From an uncultured Dokdonia sp. (GTDB lineage: Bacteria; Bacteroidota; Bacteroidia; Flavobacteriales; Flavobacteriaceae), in contig CALKZS010000134.1 of the NCBI GenBank assembly GCA_938002835.1, positions 1-34,425 of the forward strand: a stretch of DNA of 34,425 nucleotides, in the 5' to 3' direction. The translations under genes and the position numbers were made by a program. Of the stretch, positions 1-8,266 are shown piece after piece. The notes under the pieces are model-generated. The model had not been told where the DNA came from. It did no database searches and saw only the letters and a list, made by a program, of their open reading frames with translations. The stretch's first letter is position 1. Each line of letters starts with the position of its first letter.

Positions 1-104
1 TAAGATGTATATTATTTTTCTCATAATGATTCCTAGCAGATTCTAAAAAGTATATTATTGTATTGAGTAACATAAAAAAACAATCTCAAATCCAAACCCT
101 TTTT

Positions 105-836
105 TTATTCTTCTTCTAAAACTTCAGTTGTTGTTATTTCATTTCCAGCAAAATAATCTTCTAATTCTTTTAGTGTTTCTGGAGATGTGACAATATCTTT
201 TACTTGATTCCCTTTTTCTAATACAACAATGCGCTCACAAACTTCTGTAACGTGCTGTAAGTCGTGACTTGAGACAAGTACTGTTACATTTTGATCTGCT
301 GCCATTTTTTTAATAATCCCTTTAAGACGTATTTGCGTTGTTGGATCAAGATTTGCAAAAGGCTCATCTAAAATAATTACTTCTGGATTCCCTATAAGTG
401 TCGCTACAATACCTACTTTCTTTTGATTTCCTTTAGAGAGATCTCTCAAATATTTACGTTTTCCTAAAATCTCATCATTAAAAAAGTCTGCAAATGTTGC
501 TAGTAGCTCATCTACATCTGCTTTATTTTGACCTCGTAAATCACCTATAAAATAAAAATACTCTTCTGGTGTGAGATACCCTATAAGAAATGTCTCGTCT
601 ATAAAAGAAGCTGTATGTGTTTTCCAAGCTTCACTTTCATTTACTTTAGCTCCTCCATTTTCTATATACCCAGAGGTGGGTTGTATTAAATCTAACAAAC
701 AACTAAAGAGTGTCGTCTTACCTGCTCCGTTATTTCCCACAAGACCAAATGCTTGTCCTCTTGGAATCTCAAATCCCTGAAGATTAAGAACCGTAACTCC
801 GTTATATGATTTTGATAAATTATGTATAGTAATCAT
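105..836 (-). CDS. ABC transporter ATP-binding protein
   Basis: This is the nucleotide-binding subunit of an ABC transporter, 243 residues. Walker A is GNNGAGKTT (34-42), the ABC signature is LSKGNQKK (133-140), Walker B is VIILDEP (153-159), and the switch histidine is H191 in SSHD. The signature has the GNQ/KK form common in exporter or drug/Na+-efflux type ATPases (CcmA-like). The start lies 8 bases after the stop of the upstream DUF5687 membrane gene on the same strand, so the two probably form one operon and one transporter, with the ATPase hydrolysing ATP at the cytoplasmic face. The substrate cannot be told from sequence. The C-terminus is acidic (EVLEEE). Family assignment is certain; the pairing is an inference from spacing. 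Confidence 0.95.
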   Translation of the reverse strand: MITIHNLSKSYNGVTVLNLQGFEIPRGQAFGLVGNNGAGKTTLFSCLLDLIQPTSGYIENGGAKVNESEAWKTHTASFIDETFLIGYLTPEEYFYFIGDLRGQNKADVDELLATFADFFNDEILGKRKYLRDLSKGNQKKVGIVATLIGNPEVIILDEPFANLDPTTQIRLKGIIKKMAADQNVTVLVSSHDLQHVTEVCERIVVLEKGNQVKDIVTSPETLKELEDYFAGNEITTTEVLEEE

Positions 837-844
837 CTCTTGTA

Positions 845-2314
845 TTATTTAGTTGTTTTGTAAGCTGCGATCGTTTTATATTTTTCGCTTTTGTATATTT
901 TTATAATTCTATTAAAAACAGTGTCCCTTAAAGCAAAACCTATCAGTCCTGCAATAGCCACTAGGATATATCCTAACCAAGGTCCTAATGTAAAATGACC
1001 AAGAGCATACAGAGTCATAGGGCCTAGCATCTTAGGTAGACTAATCAATAATGTTTTAAGATTAAACGAACTTTTGTCGCCAAAGGCTTTTTTAGCACTC
1101 TGCAAATCAATAGGTGTTTTAATATATGCTCCTCCTAGTAAAACTAAATGTGTATTAACACCAAGATTAAAAATCGCACCTACTAAAATAGCTGTCAAGA
1201 TATCCCACCCAAAATAAATATATGGGATGCAAAGAAATGCAGAGATAATAGTCGCAACTACCATCAATAACCATTTTGATTGTAAATATTCTTTATACTT
1301 AATGTTTTGCGTCATCATAAGCGGGTAGTATGCACTATCCCAAGATGGAACAAATTGTCCAAAACTGAATAAGAAACCTCCAGTCACAAAAACTGCTGCA
1401 AACATTTTCCAGAAAGGACCACTATAGACCTCTATAGAATTTGTAAAAAATAATAATCCATAGAACAAAAATAAAATACTCATAAACACTGTCATTTTGG
1501 AGCGTTTATTTCGCATAATCAATCGTATATCATTCTTGATAAATGTAGACTGCTTCCCAAAACGATCTACCCATCTTAAATCTCCTCCTGAAGCAATATT
1601 TACTTTTTTTGCAAGACCCGCATCAAGGTATAAGCGTGCTAGAAAATATTTAAATGCTACTGTAGCTACTACAAAAAGTAATATTAGCGGAAATATCACT
1701 GTCCATTTTACTTCAAAAATACTTTGAAAGAAAGGATACGTATAAGTCGTAATATCAAAAAATCCTTGATATTGTGCATATCCCAGAACTGAAAAAAGAA
1801 CCCCAACACCAATAACTAACCATAACTTATCATTTAAAAAAACATTGATAAAATTATTAGCATATATAAAACAAAACATTGCGATATGCCACACGATAAC
1901 CCCTAATGGATCAAACCCCTGCGCAATAAGAACAATAGAAAAAGGCACAAAAAAGAAAGCGTGCATCCAGTTCCAAAAAGACAAGACTGTTTTACCTAAT
2001 GCAAACGTTACAATTTTCTTTTTAGTAAAAGGCAATAATAATAACGGTTGGATATTAACTACTGGCATTTTCTGACCTACATATCTAATGATAAGATCTG
2101 CTATGATATAGTAAATAATGAACGTATTTACTGTAGTAAATGGTTCTAGACCTGCTTTTTCAAGTCCAAAATAAAGCCCAAGGCCCATCATTCCTAAACT
2201 AAAAATCATTGATATTGCCCCAAAAACCATTAAGATTTTTAATGCAAGATTGGTCTTAAAAGAAGCACTTCTAAAAAAAGCCTTCCATTCGAGGCTTATA
2301 AATTGTTTGATCAT
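845..2314 (-). CDS. DUF5687-type ABC transporter membrane protein
   Basis: A 489-residue polytopic membrane protein with about ten or more hydrophobic stretches, starting with a short amphipathic N-terminus (MIKQFISLEWKAFFRS) that recalls ABC-2 type permeases and the Bacteroidetes family DUF5687. It is followed 8 bases later by an ABC ATPase, which fits the permease half of an exporter. A long soluble segment around residues 230-270, rich in charged residues, separates the two membrane halves. No substrate can be deduced. The gene begins 93 bases from the divergently transcribed reductase gene, so the two share an intergenic promoter region. The DUF5687 call is from memory of the family and is less certain than the ABC-permease role. 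Confidence 0.8.
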   Translation of the reverse strand: MIKQFISLEWKAFFRSASFKTNLALKILMVFGAISMIFSLGMMGLGLYFGLEKAGLEPFTTVNTFIIYYIIADLIIRYVGQKMPVVNIQPLLLLPFTKKKIVTFALGKTVLSFWNWMHAFFFVPFSIVLIAQGFDPLGVIVWHIAMFCFIYANNFINVFLNDKLWLVIGVGVLFSVLGYAQYQGFFDITTYTYPFFQSIFEVKWTVIFPLILLFVVATVAFKYFLARLYLDAGLAKKVNIASGGDLRWVDRFGKQSTFIKNDIRLIMRNKRSKMTVFMSILFLFYGLLFFTNSIEVYSGPFWKMFAAVFVTGGFLFSFGQFVPSWDSAYYPLMMTQNIKYKEYLQSKWLLMVVATIISAFLCIPYIYFGWDILTAILVGAIFNLGVNTHLVLLGGAYIKTPIDLQSAKKAFGDKSSFNLKTLLISLPKMLGPMTLYALGHFTLGPWLGYILVAIAGLIGFALRDTVFNRIIKIYKSEKYKTIAAYKTTK

Positions 2315-2407
2315 AACGTTAACACATTTACAGGCTATTGGTATTTAATATTGTACAAATGTTACACTTAAAAGTGATTGCTTTGTATTTTTACTCAAAA
2401 AAATACA

Positions 2408-3460
2408 ATGTCACAATTTCATACACTTCATATACAATCTATTAAACGCATCACAAATAAAGCCGTTGCGATTACTTTTGATGTTCCTGAAGTTCTTAAA
2501 AGTGATTTTCACTTTTTGCCGGGACAATATATTACACTCAAAACAATTATTGATGGTAAAGAAGTACGTCGTGCATACTCACTATGCAGCACCCCAAAAG
2601 AGGGACTTACGGTAGCAGTAAAAGAAGTAGAAAATGGTACGTTTTCTACTTTTGCAAATCGCGTTCTTAAAGAAGGTGATGCATTAGAAGTACATACTCC
2701 TGAGGGTGCATTTAAGATTGATGATTCCGCTTTCGCGAAAGCGCAACACTATGCTGCCTTTGCTGCAGGATCAGGAATTACACCTGTCCTTTCTATGATA
2801 AAAACCACTTTATCAGAATCTCCAGAAAGCTCTTTTGTGTTAGTCTATGGTAACAAAACACCTGAGGAGACAATGTTTAAGAAAGAATTGATCGCTTTGC
2901 GCGAAAAATTTGCTGGACGTTTTTCTATAGAATTTATTTACAGTCAGGCTCGAGTAGATGGTGCTCATTTTGGGCGTATCCTAAAGTCTACTGTAAATTT
3001 TGTGATAAAAAATAAATATGCTTCACACGACTTTAACGACTTTTTCCTTTGTGGTCCAGAAGCAATGATTAAAGAGGTAACCAAGGTTCTTAAAGAAACT
3101 GCTGTTCTAGAAAGCGATATACACTTTGAATTATTTACTACAAGTACAGAAACAGCGACTGTAGAAGCTACTTTAGATGGCCAGACATCAATCAAAATTA
3201 TTTGTGATGATGAAACCTTTGAATTTGCAATGGCTCAAGATGCTACTATTCTAGATGCTGCCTTAGACCAAGATATAGATGCCCCACACTCGTGCCAAGG
3301 CGGGATTTGTAGTAGCTGTATTGCAAGAGTTAAAGAAGGAACTGCTGTAATGTCTCAAAACCAAATACTCACAGATACAGAAGTAGCAGAAGGATTAATA
3401 CTCACCTGCCAAGCGCATCCTACCAGTGCAACGGTTGTGGTAGATTATGATGATGTGTAA
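2408..3460 (+). CDS. PaaE-like ferredoxin-NAD(P)H reductase with C-terminal 2Fe-2S domain
   Basis: A three-domain electron-transfer protein of 350 residues. An FAD-binding barrel carries RRAYS (54-58), an NAD(P)-binding domain carries GSGITP (121-126) and CGPEAM (about 215-220), and a C-terminal plant-type 2Fe-2S ferredoxin has the four ligands C296, C301, C304 and C334. This order is that of PaaE, the reductase of the phenylacetyl-CoA epoxidase, and of related oxygenase reductases. No paaABCD genes are nearby, so its oxygenase partner must lie elsewhere or it serves another acceptor. I chose ATG 2408 (MSQFHTL) because homologous reductases begin at this point; an in-frame TTG at 2378 would add ten unlikely residues. 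The iterated palindrome at 2728-2743 encodes AFAKA (108-112), between the flavin and NAD domains. Confidence 0.9.
   Translation: MSQFHTLHIQSIKRITNKAVAITFDVPEVLKSDFHFLPGQYITLKTIIDGKEVRRAYSLCSTPKEGLTVAVKEVENGTFSTFANRVLKEGDALEVHTPEGAFKIDDSAFAKAQHYAAFAAGSGITPVLSMIKTTLSESPESSFVLVYGNKTPEETMFKKELIALREKFAGRFSIEFIYSQARVDGAHFGRILKSTVNFVIKNKYASHDFNDFFLCGPEAMIKEVTKVLKETAVLESDIHFELFTTSTETATVEATLDGQTSIKIICDDETFEFAMAQDATILDAALDQDIDAPHSCQGGICSSCIARVKEGTAVMSQNQILTDTEVAEGLILTCQAHPTSATVVVDYDDV
2728..2743. repeat. Iterated palindrome CGCTTTCGCGAAAGCG, exact copy 1
   Basis: A perfect 16-bp palindrome inside the PaaE-like reductase gene, read in the frame giving Ala-Phe-Ala-Lys-Ala. The flanking bases are not shared with other copies. 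Confidence 0.95.
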
Positions 3461-3491
3461 GTGATCTATTTAAAGTAAAAATTATATATCA

Positions 3492-4394
3492 ATGATAAAA
3501 AGACTTAGTATATACATCCCTATTATTTTACTAATCTTAGCTTGTAAAAAAAGTTCCTCTGATCAAACAGATTCTGTAATAATAACTGATGCGCCTATTC
3601 AAGAACTAATGGATCGCACAAAAGCAATACAATTTGTTGAAGATTTTTATCAAAATAATTATGGTACAGATGATCTAGATAATAGTAATTTTACATCTTT
3701 TCTTTCTGAGAGAATTAAAGATCGTATAAATGAACTTAGAGATAAAGACAACCTCATTTTAAATTACGATCCTTTTACTAAAGCTCAAGATTATGACCCT
3801 GTAATGATTTCTTATACTCTAAAGGTAGATCAAGTTACCAGTAAAGATGATGAGTATAAAGTGTCTTTTAAAGTATTTGAAGAACAGACAGAACCACCAA
3901 CCACTATTATTTTAAAACTAATAGAAAAAGATGGATCATATCTCATAGACGCTATTAAAAATGATCCCCATTTAAGCTTTGAAGACGCTACAAAGACGTA
4001 TACAGAAAACCCTGAAATCAATAATAAACACAACGTTTTATCAAATATTGACTCTAAATTTTATGGGACATATCATTTAACGCAAAACAAAGGCAAAATA
4101 GATGAGTTTAGTGCTATAGTTATTGGGTATTCAATAGAGATAAAAAAAGATAGTGTTTTATTTTCTGGTCAAGGATATCAAACTAATTTTTATGATTTAT
4201 GTACAGCCACACAAGACAAAGACACCTTAAATATCTATTATAAATCTAGCATTGAAGGAACAGATTATAACAAAAACAAAAAAGCCCCTTTAATTAAGCT
4301 ATATAAAATAAACGGAGATTGCTTTGTAAAAAGTCCTGCTATATGGGTTGATGCAAAACCTAATGTTGAAGTTGTTTTTGAAAAAGAAAATTAA
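3492..4394 (+). CDS. Putative lipoprotein, unrecognised
   Basis: A 300-residue protein that I do not recognise. The N-terminus is a lipoprotein signal: basic MIKR, a hydrophobic stretch, and a lipobox LILAC with the lipidated cysteine at position 18, followed by KKSSSD. It is therefore probably anchored in the inner or outer membrane. The mature part is hydrophilic, rich in Asp, Lys and Thr, and looks like two halves: an alpha/beta region up to about residue 165, and a second half (about 180-300) that could be a small beta-rich lipocalin-like domain (for example FYGTYHLTQNKGKIDEFSA). It starts 31 bases after the reductase gene. Function unknown. Confidence 0.8.
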   Translation: MIKRLSIYIPIILLILACKKSSSDQTDSVIITDAPIQELMDRTKAIQFVEDFYQNNYGTDDLDNSNFTSFLSERIKDRINELRDKDNLILNYDPFTKAQDYDPVMISYTLKVDQVTSKDDEYKVSFKVFEEQTEPPTTIILKLIEKDGSYLIDAIKNDPHLSFEDATKTYTENPEINNKHNVLSNIDSKFYGTYHLTQNKGKIDEFSAIVIGYSIEIKKDSVLFSGQGYQTNFYDLCTATQDKDTLNIYYKSSIEGTDYNKNKKAPLIKLYKINGDCFVKSPAIWVDAKPNVEVVFEKEN

Positions 4395-4400
4395 TATAGA

Positions 4401-4478
4401 ATGCCTGTATTTCTATTTAAAAAAACAAAAAATCAGTTACTGCTACTAAGATGTTACTTCCCTTTTTCCTACTTTTAA
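4401..4478 (+). other. 25-codon ORF in frame with the following membrane gene, ended by TAA
   Basis: ATG at 4401 opens a reading frame of 25 codons with basic then hydrophobic residues (KKTKNQLLLLRCYFPF), ended by TAA at 4476-4478. One codon later, in the same frame, comes ATG 4482 of the next gene. The residues would make a sensible N-terminal part of a membrane protein. It may be the 5' end of that gene cut by a nonsense change, or a short translated leader. Coding status is not certain. Confidence 0.35.
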
Positions 4479-4481
4479 TCT

Positions 4482-4775
4482 ATGTGGAACTATTATCGTG
4501 ATGTGACTTTATATGCAATGACTATATGCTTTTTGTCTGGAATGGCAAGCGTGGCCGCATATGATAACTTCATCTCTAGTATAATTAATACGATACTCAT
4601 TTTTGGCGTTTTTGGAACTGGGTTAGGGGTTTTAGCCTTTGGTTATTTCCAGAAACAGCAATATTATATGTATTATAATCTAGGATTTACTAAAAAGTAC
4701 CTCGTCTTAAAATCTTGGGGTATTAACTTTGGCTTTTCATCACTTATCGCCTTATTATTAAGCATATTTCTATGA
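4482..4775 (+). CDS. Small membrane protein, probable partner of the following ABC ATPase
   Basis: A 97-residue, very hydrophobic protein with about three membrane segments (roughly residues 9-25, 30-55 and 80-97), not recognised as a named family. Its stop overlaps the start of the following ABC ATPase gene in the arrangement ATGA (4772-4775), which strongly suggests translational coupling and a joint transporter. At 97 residues it is short for an ABC permease. The 25-codon frame at 4401-4478 lies directly upstream in the same frame, separated by a TAA, so the present protein may lack its original N-terminus. Whether it works is open. Confidence 0.65.
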   Translation: MWNYYRDVTLYAMTICFLSGMASVAAYDNFISSIINTILIFGVFGTGLGVLAFGYFQKQQYYMYYNLGFTKKYLVLKSWGINFGFSSLIALLLSIFL

Positions 4776-5431
4776 AAAATGAACTCAAAGTCTATTATGC
4801 TCGTAAGTCTTTTGGCGCAAAAAAAGTGCTAGAAAACATTTCTTTTACACTTAGTCAAGGAGAAATCGTGGGCGTTTTTGGAAAAAACGGCAGTGGTAAA
4901 TCTACATTACTAAAAATTCTTTTTGGAACTCTTAAAGCAACAGCTTTAGACTTGAGAATTAATGATATCCCTATCAAGTCTAAAGACATTATTTCTAAAC
5001 GACATATTGGGTATTTACCTCAAGAGCTTTTTTTACCAAAACATACGATGGTAAGAGATGTTATTCCACTATTTTATGACGGAGATGATCAAGACCTCAT
5101 CTTTAGAGCCCCTTTTATAGAAAATATAGCTGCCAAAAAAACGGGTGTTTTATCAATGGGAGAAAAACGATATTTAGAATTATTATTAGTTGCAAATCTT
5201 GAACATCCATTCTTGCTCTTAGATGAACCCTTTTCTATGATAGAACCTCTTTACAAAGAAAAGATTAAAGAGTTTCTCATTTCGCTTAAAGCGAAAAAAG
5301 GAATTATACTCACAGATCATTATTATCAGGATGTGCTTGATGTTACTGATAAAAATATATTATTGAAAAATGGGGTCTCATATGAGATACATTCTACAGA
5401 AGATTTGCAACAAATGAACTATCTAAAATAG
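4772..5431 (+). CDS. ABC transporter ATP-binding protein (small, divergent)
   Basis: A 219-residue ABC ATPase. Walker A is GKNGSGKST (about 36-44), Q-loop region YLPQE, signature LSMGEKR (about 128-134), and Walker B FLLLDEPF (about 149-156). The switch region reads TDHYY, keeping the histidine. It overlaps the upstream small membrane gene by four bases, so the two probably encode one exporter-like complex. No other permease gene is adjacent. The domain is compact, and no substrate can be inferred. Family membership is certain; the role is not. Confidence 0.9.
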   Translation: MKNELKVYYARKSFGAKKVLENISFTLSQGEIVGVFGKNGSGKSTLLKILFGTLKATALDLRINDIPIKSKDIISKRHIGYLPQELFLPKHTMVRDVIPLFYDGDDQDLIFRAPFIENIAAKKTGVLSMGEKRYLELLLVANLEHPFLLLDEPFSMIEPLYKEKIKEFLISLKAKKGIILTDHYYQDVLDVTDKNILLKNGVSYEIHSTEDLQQMNYLK

Positions 5432-5525
5432 TCTATTGACAACAAGGTATTGTACTTCTTTCTCTTCTCCAGACCTACTAATAAAAGTATCATTGTACTG
5501 TTAGATTTCTTTACCAAACGTTGTC

Positions 5526-6001
5526 CTATATGCTTTTGGCAATTTCTTCTTGAGGTGTGGGAAAACTATATGTAAAATCTGTACGGGTACTATCTGCTGA
5601 TTTAAATTTTATGGTTTGATTTGATTTTGAAATGCTGTAAATATATGCTTCAAAACTGTCGGATACTTGTTTTTTACATTTTGAAAAGTTATAATGAGCA
5701 GCTACTCTAGCTTGTTTTTCTTTTATGGTTTGTATTGCTGCAATAGATTCTATAATAACTATTACTAAAATTGAAAATATATTACGCTTAGTATAATAGC
5801 TTTTAAGTTTCTTACATAAAATTGCTTTTTCTATAAGCCATAACACAAATAGTACAATAAAAACTACTGGTAAAAGATAAAAAAAGTAAAGCCTCTACCT
5901 CCTTCAAACTCTGAAACTCCAAGTGTAAGAACATATGACACCAAAGGAGTTAGCAAAAAAATACTGATGATGCTCAATATATAAAAATAAACCATTTTCA
6001 T
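5526..6001 (-). pseudogene. Small membrane-protein gene interrupted by a frameshift at an A7 run
   Basis: On the minus strand an ATG at 6001 (or 5995) opens a frame encoding a hydrophobic start, MKMVYFYILSIISIFLLTPL, that ends at TAG 5866-5864. The frame that continues to a stop at 5526-5528 is shifted by one base. The two halves join exactly if the run of seven A (plus strand, 5879-5885) had one more base. The restored protein would be about 158 residues: three membrane segments (near 5-27, 41-58 and 74-90) followed by a soluble tail with KFKSADSTRTDFTYSF. I do not recognise the family. This may be a decayed gene, a phase-variable tract, or a sequencing error in a homopolymer. The downstream half alone could start at ATG 5846 with 106 residues. 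Confidence 0.65.
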
Positions 6002-6145
6002 CCTCTTGAGTTAAATAACCTATGAGTTCATTGCTGTTTCTGATGTAATATTTTTGTATAAGATGTACTATCCCTTTTTTAATAAAGATATTTAGAATGT
6101 AATAAAGGTAAAAAAGTTTCTGTTTTTATATAACAAGAAAAAACA

Positions 6146-7099
6146 TCAAATAAATCGTTGTATAATAGCTTTTACAGGCTCGATAGCTTTGGTTTCTTCT
6201 ATTGTTGGGCCTGCTACCCAAACCGTTTTATAAGTTGCTCCTTGAGCTGCCTTAGTAGTGTCTCTCATTCCTTTTGCAAAACGAATGGCTTTTACCCACT
6301 TCTTTAACTTTTTATTCTTATTAAGAATGCCTTCTAGCCACGTTTGTTTAGTTCCTATTTTTTGAACATATGGGGTGTTAATCACTGTACAAGGTGTGCC
6401 TGATATTTTTTGAGTCATTACAATATCTGCTGCGCCATAATCTACACAAGCTTGCTTATATTCTTGAGAAACTGGTGCTTCTTTAGAGGCTATAAAAGGA
6501 CTTCCTATACTTGCCCCCACAGCTCCATAAGATATCATTTTATCAAGATCTGATTTATTACTAACGCCTCCAGCAGAAATTACAGGAATTGCACAGTTCT
6601 CATCTAGCTCACGAATGAGGGCTTCTGGATTAATATTACCACGATGTCCTCCTGCTTGATTATTAACTGCGACAAGCGCATCACAGCCCATTGCTTCAAC
6701 TTTTTTAGAATAAGAAAGATCTGTAACATCACACAACACTTTAATTCCTTTAGGTTTTGCTTGTTCTATTACTTTACGAGGAGACCCCAATGATGTAATT
6801 ATAAAATCTACCCCAAGTTCGCACGCTGCTTCTAGTTGTGCTGGATATTTCATATTAGATTTATTCACAATAAGATTTATCCCAAAAGAGCCACCTGGAA
6901 CCTTGGCAGCCTTAAGCTCTTCTATTGCAGCTTTAAGCTCTTCTATGGTTCTATAATTAAGTGCTGGCACACAAGCTGCAATTCCCGACTGCATCCCAGC
7001 TTTAAGCATCGCAACATTAGAAACTAAAAACATAGGAGCCATAATTATAGGATGATGAATCCCTAACATTTCTGTAAGCGTAGTCTTTGTTGTTGCCAT
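6146..7099 (-). CDS. Nitronate monooxygenase-family FMN enzyme
   Basis: A 317-residue TIM-barrel flavoprotein of the nitronate monooxygenase (2-nitropropane dioxygenase) family, which oxidises alkyl nitronates using FMN and O2. Visible motifs are the N-terminal HPIIMAPMF, the phosphate/FMN loop AGGHRG (149-154) with the conserved active-site His152, SAGGVSN (about 175-181) and GASIGSPF (about 195-202). Length and order fit the family; the enoyl-ACP reductase FabK is a related alternative, so the exact substrate is uncertain. Residues about 52-65 contain an exact seven-residue tandem repeat (IEELKAA twice), encoded by a 21-bp duplication at 6906-6947. The gene seems to be transcribed alone, with a promoter-like box just upstream at 7120-7127. 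Confidence 0.88.
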   Translation of the reverse strand: MATTKTTLTEMLGIHHPIIMAPMFLVSNVAMLKAGMQSGIAACVPALNYRTIEELKAAIEELKAAKVPGGSFGINLIVNKSNMKYPAQLEAACELGVDFIITSLGSPRKVIEQAKPKGIKVLCDVTDLSYSKKVEAMGCDALVAVNNQAGGHRGNINPEALIRELDENCAIPVISAGGVSNKSDLDKMISYGAVGASIGSPFIASKEAPVSQEYKQACVDYGAADIVMTQKISGTPCTVINTPYVQKIGTKQTWLEGILNKNKKLKKWVKAIRFAKGMRDTTKAAQGATYKTVWVAGPTIEETKAIEPVKAIIQRFI

Positions 7100-7119
7100 A
7101 ATTATAAATTTCTTATTCT

Positions 7120-7127
7120 CAAATATA
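7120..7127 (-). promoter_or_regulatory. Bacteroidetes-type -7 box TATATTTG
   Basis: On the minus strand this reads TATATTTG, matching TAnnTTTG, 20 bases upstream of the nitronate monooxygenase ATG. No convincing -33 TTTG is seen at the expected distance, so this is only a candidate. Confidence 0.4.
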
Positions 7128-7170
7128 ATGATAAAATACTATGCGCGCATAGCATCTAAAGTGAGATACC

Positions 7171-8196
7171 TTAATATGTAGTCTTGTTAAGACTCTTTAT
7201 TTTATCAATTATTTTATCTGGTGTAATTGTTTTCATTACATCTTCATAACCATCAGGAAAAACATTTCCATATATAGAAGTAGGTATGTCTGGATAAGCA
7301 TCTCTATTTGACAAAATACAATGTTTTTCTTGATTAAAAGGAGCAAATCCAGCAAAAGGATGTGTAACACCCCAAAGGGTTACTGTTGGAACACCATACA
7401 TTGCCGAAAGATGACCATTGCCACTATCCATAGATAACATTACATCTAATTGTGCGATAAGGTTAATTTGTTCCTTAAATTTTAGGGATCTTGCTGTAAT
7501 ATGAACATTTACACAATCAAAACATAAATCTTTAAGAATATCTATCTCATCTGGACTACCAAACAAAAAAATATCCCAATCTCCACTATCATCTAACTGT
7601 TTGACTACTTGTTTCATCAAATCAAGTGGGTATTGTTTTCCTAAGTGTGCCGCTAAAGGAGCAATTCCTAACCACTTTTTATGACAGTTCTTTATAAAAT
7701 TTACAACTGCTTGTTCTTTATCTGGTCTAGATAGCGCAACAGGTGCAGTGTCTTTGTATTTCCATTTTTTAAAAACTTCTGTGTATCTAAAAATAGTGGT
7801 TTTAAGTGGCTTAAAGGAATCTACACCTCCATTTATTAATGCCTTTTTTTCTGCTCGTCCCTTATCAATCTGTACACTTGGAACTCTCATAAATTTAAGA
7901 AGTATTTTAGATCGAATTACATTATGCAAATCTGCAATATGTGTAATTCCCTCTTTTTTAAGTTCTCTAGAAAGCTTCCATAAACCACTTATCCCTTTAT
8001 GACGAGAAGTTACCTCTGCAGGTATAAAAGTAATGTTGGGTATTGTTTCTATAATTGGCCTAAAAAAGGGTTTTGATAAAACTGAAATTTTTACATCTGG
8101 ATACGCTTTCGCGAAAGCGTTAATAACAGGAACCATCATCGCAACATCTCCCATTGCAGAAAGTCGTATAATGAGAATGTGCTTTGAAGAATGCAT
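7171..8196 (-). CDS. Glycosyltransferase family 9 (LPS heptosyltransferase-like)
   Basis: A 341-residue GT-B glycosyltransferase of family 9, which transfers ADP-heptose to the LPS inner core or adds a related sugar. The N-terminal motif IIRLSAMGDVAMMVP (9-23) and the C-terminal MDSGNGHLSAMYGVPTVTLWG region (donor-binding, about 255-275) are typical. The iterated palindrome at 8104-8119 encodes AFAKA (27-31) within NAFAKAYPD, exactly where other family members have an ordinary A-L-x-K-x-YP helix end, so it does not insert extra residues. The DUF4254 gene lies 70 bases upstream on the same strand, a pairing usual in Bacteroidetes and suggestive of LPS assembly. Confidence 0.9.
   Translation of the reverse strand: MHSSKHILIIRLSAMGDVAMMVPVINAFAKAYPDVKISVLSKPFFRPIIETIPNITFIPAEVTSRHKGISGLWKLSRELKKEGITHIADLHNVIRSKILLKFMRVPSVQIDKGRAEKKALINGGVDSFKPLKTTIFRYTEVFKKWKYKDTAPVALSRPDKEQAVVNFIKNCHKKWLGIAPLAAHLGKQYPLDLMKQVVKQLDDSGDWDIFLFGSPDEIDILKDLCFDCVNVHITARSLKFKEQINLIAQLDVMLSMDSGNGHLSAMYGVPTVTLWGVTHPFAGFAPFNQEKHCILSNRDAYPDIPTSIYGNVFPDGYEDVMKTITPDKIIDKIKSLNKTTY
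8104..8119. repeat. Iterated palindrome, exact copy 2
   Basis: An exact CGCTTTCGCGAAAGCG copy inside the GT9 gene, read as AFAKA. Confidence 0.95.
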
Positions 8197-8266
8197 ACTG
8201 TAATTTGTTTTTTTAAAACTGCTTAACCCACTATTTATAACGTTTCTGATAGTTTTTTATATTGTT

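Noticed and set aside
2378-2407. TTG start upstream of the PaaE-like reductase
   Set aside because: The ATG at 2408 gives the N-terminus expected for the family; the added ten residues look non-coding.
2893-2908. CGCTTTGCGCGAAAAA, a near match to the iterated motif
   Set aside because: It needs an extra base and loses the right arm; too weak to count as a copy.
5281-5297. TTCGCTTAAAGCGAA, a different palindrome resembling the iterated motif
   Set aside because: It lacks the CGCG centre and matches only in outer bases; probably chance within the ABC ATPase gene.
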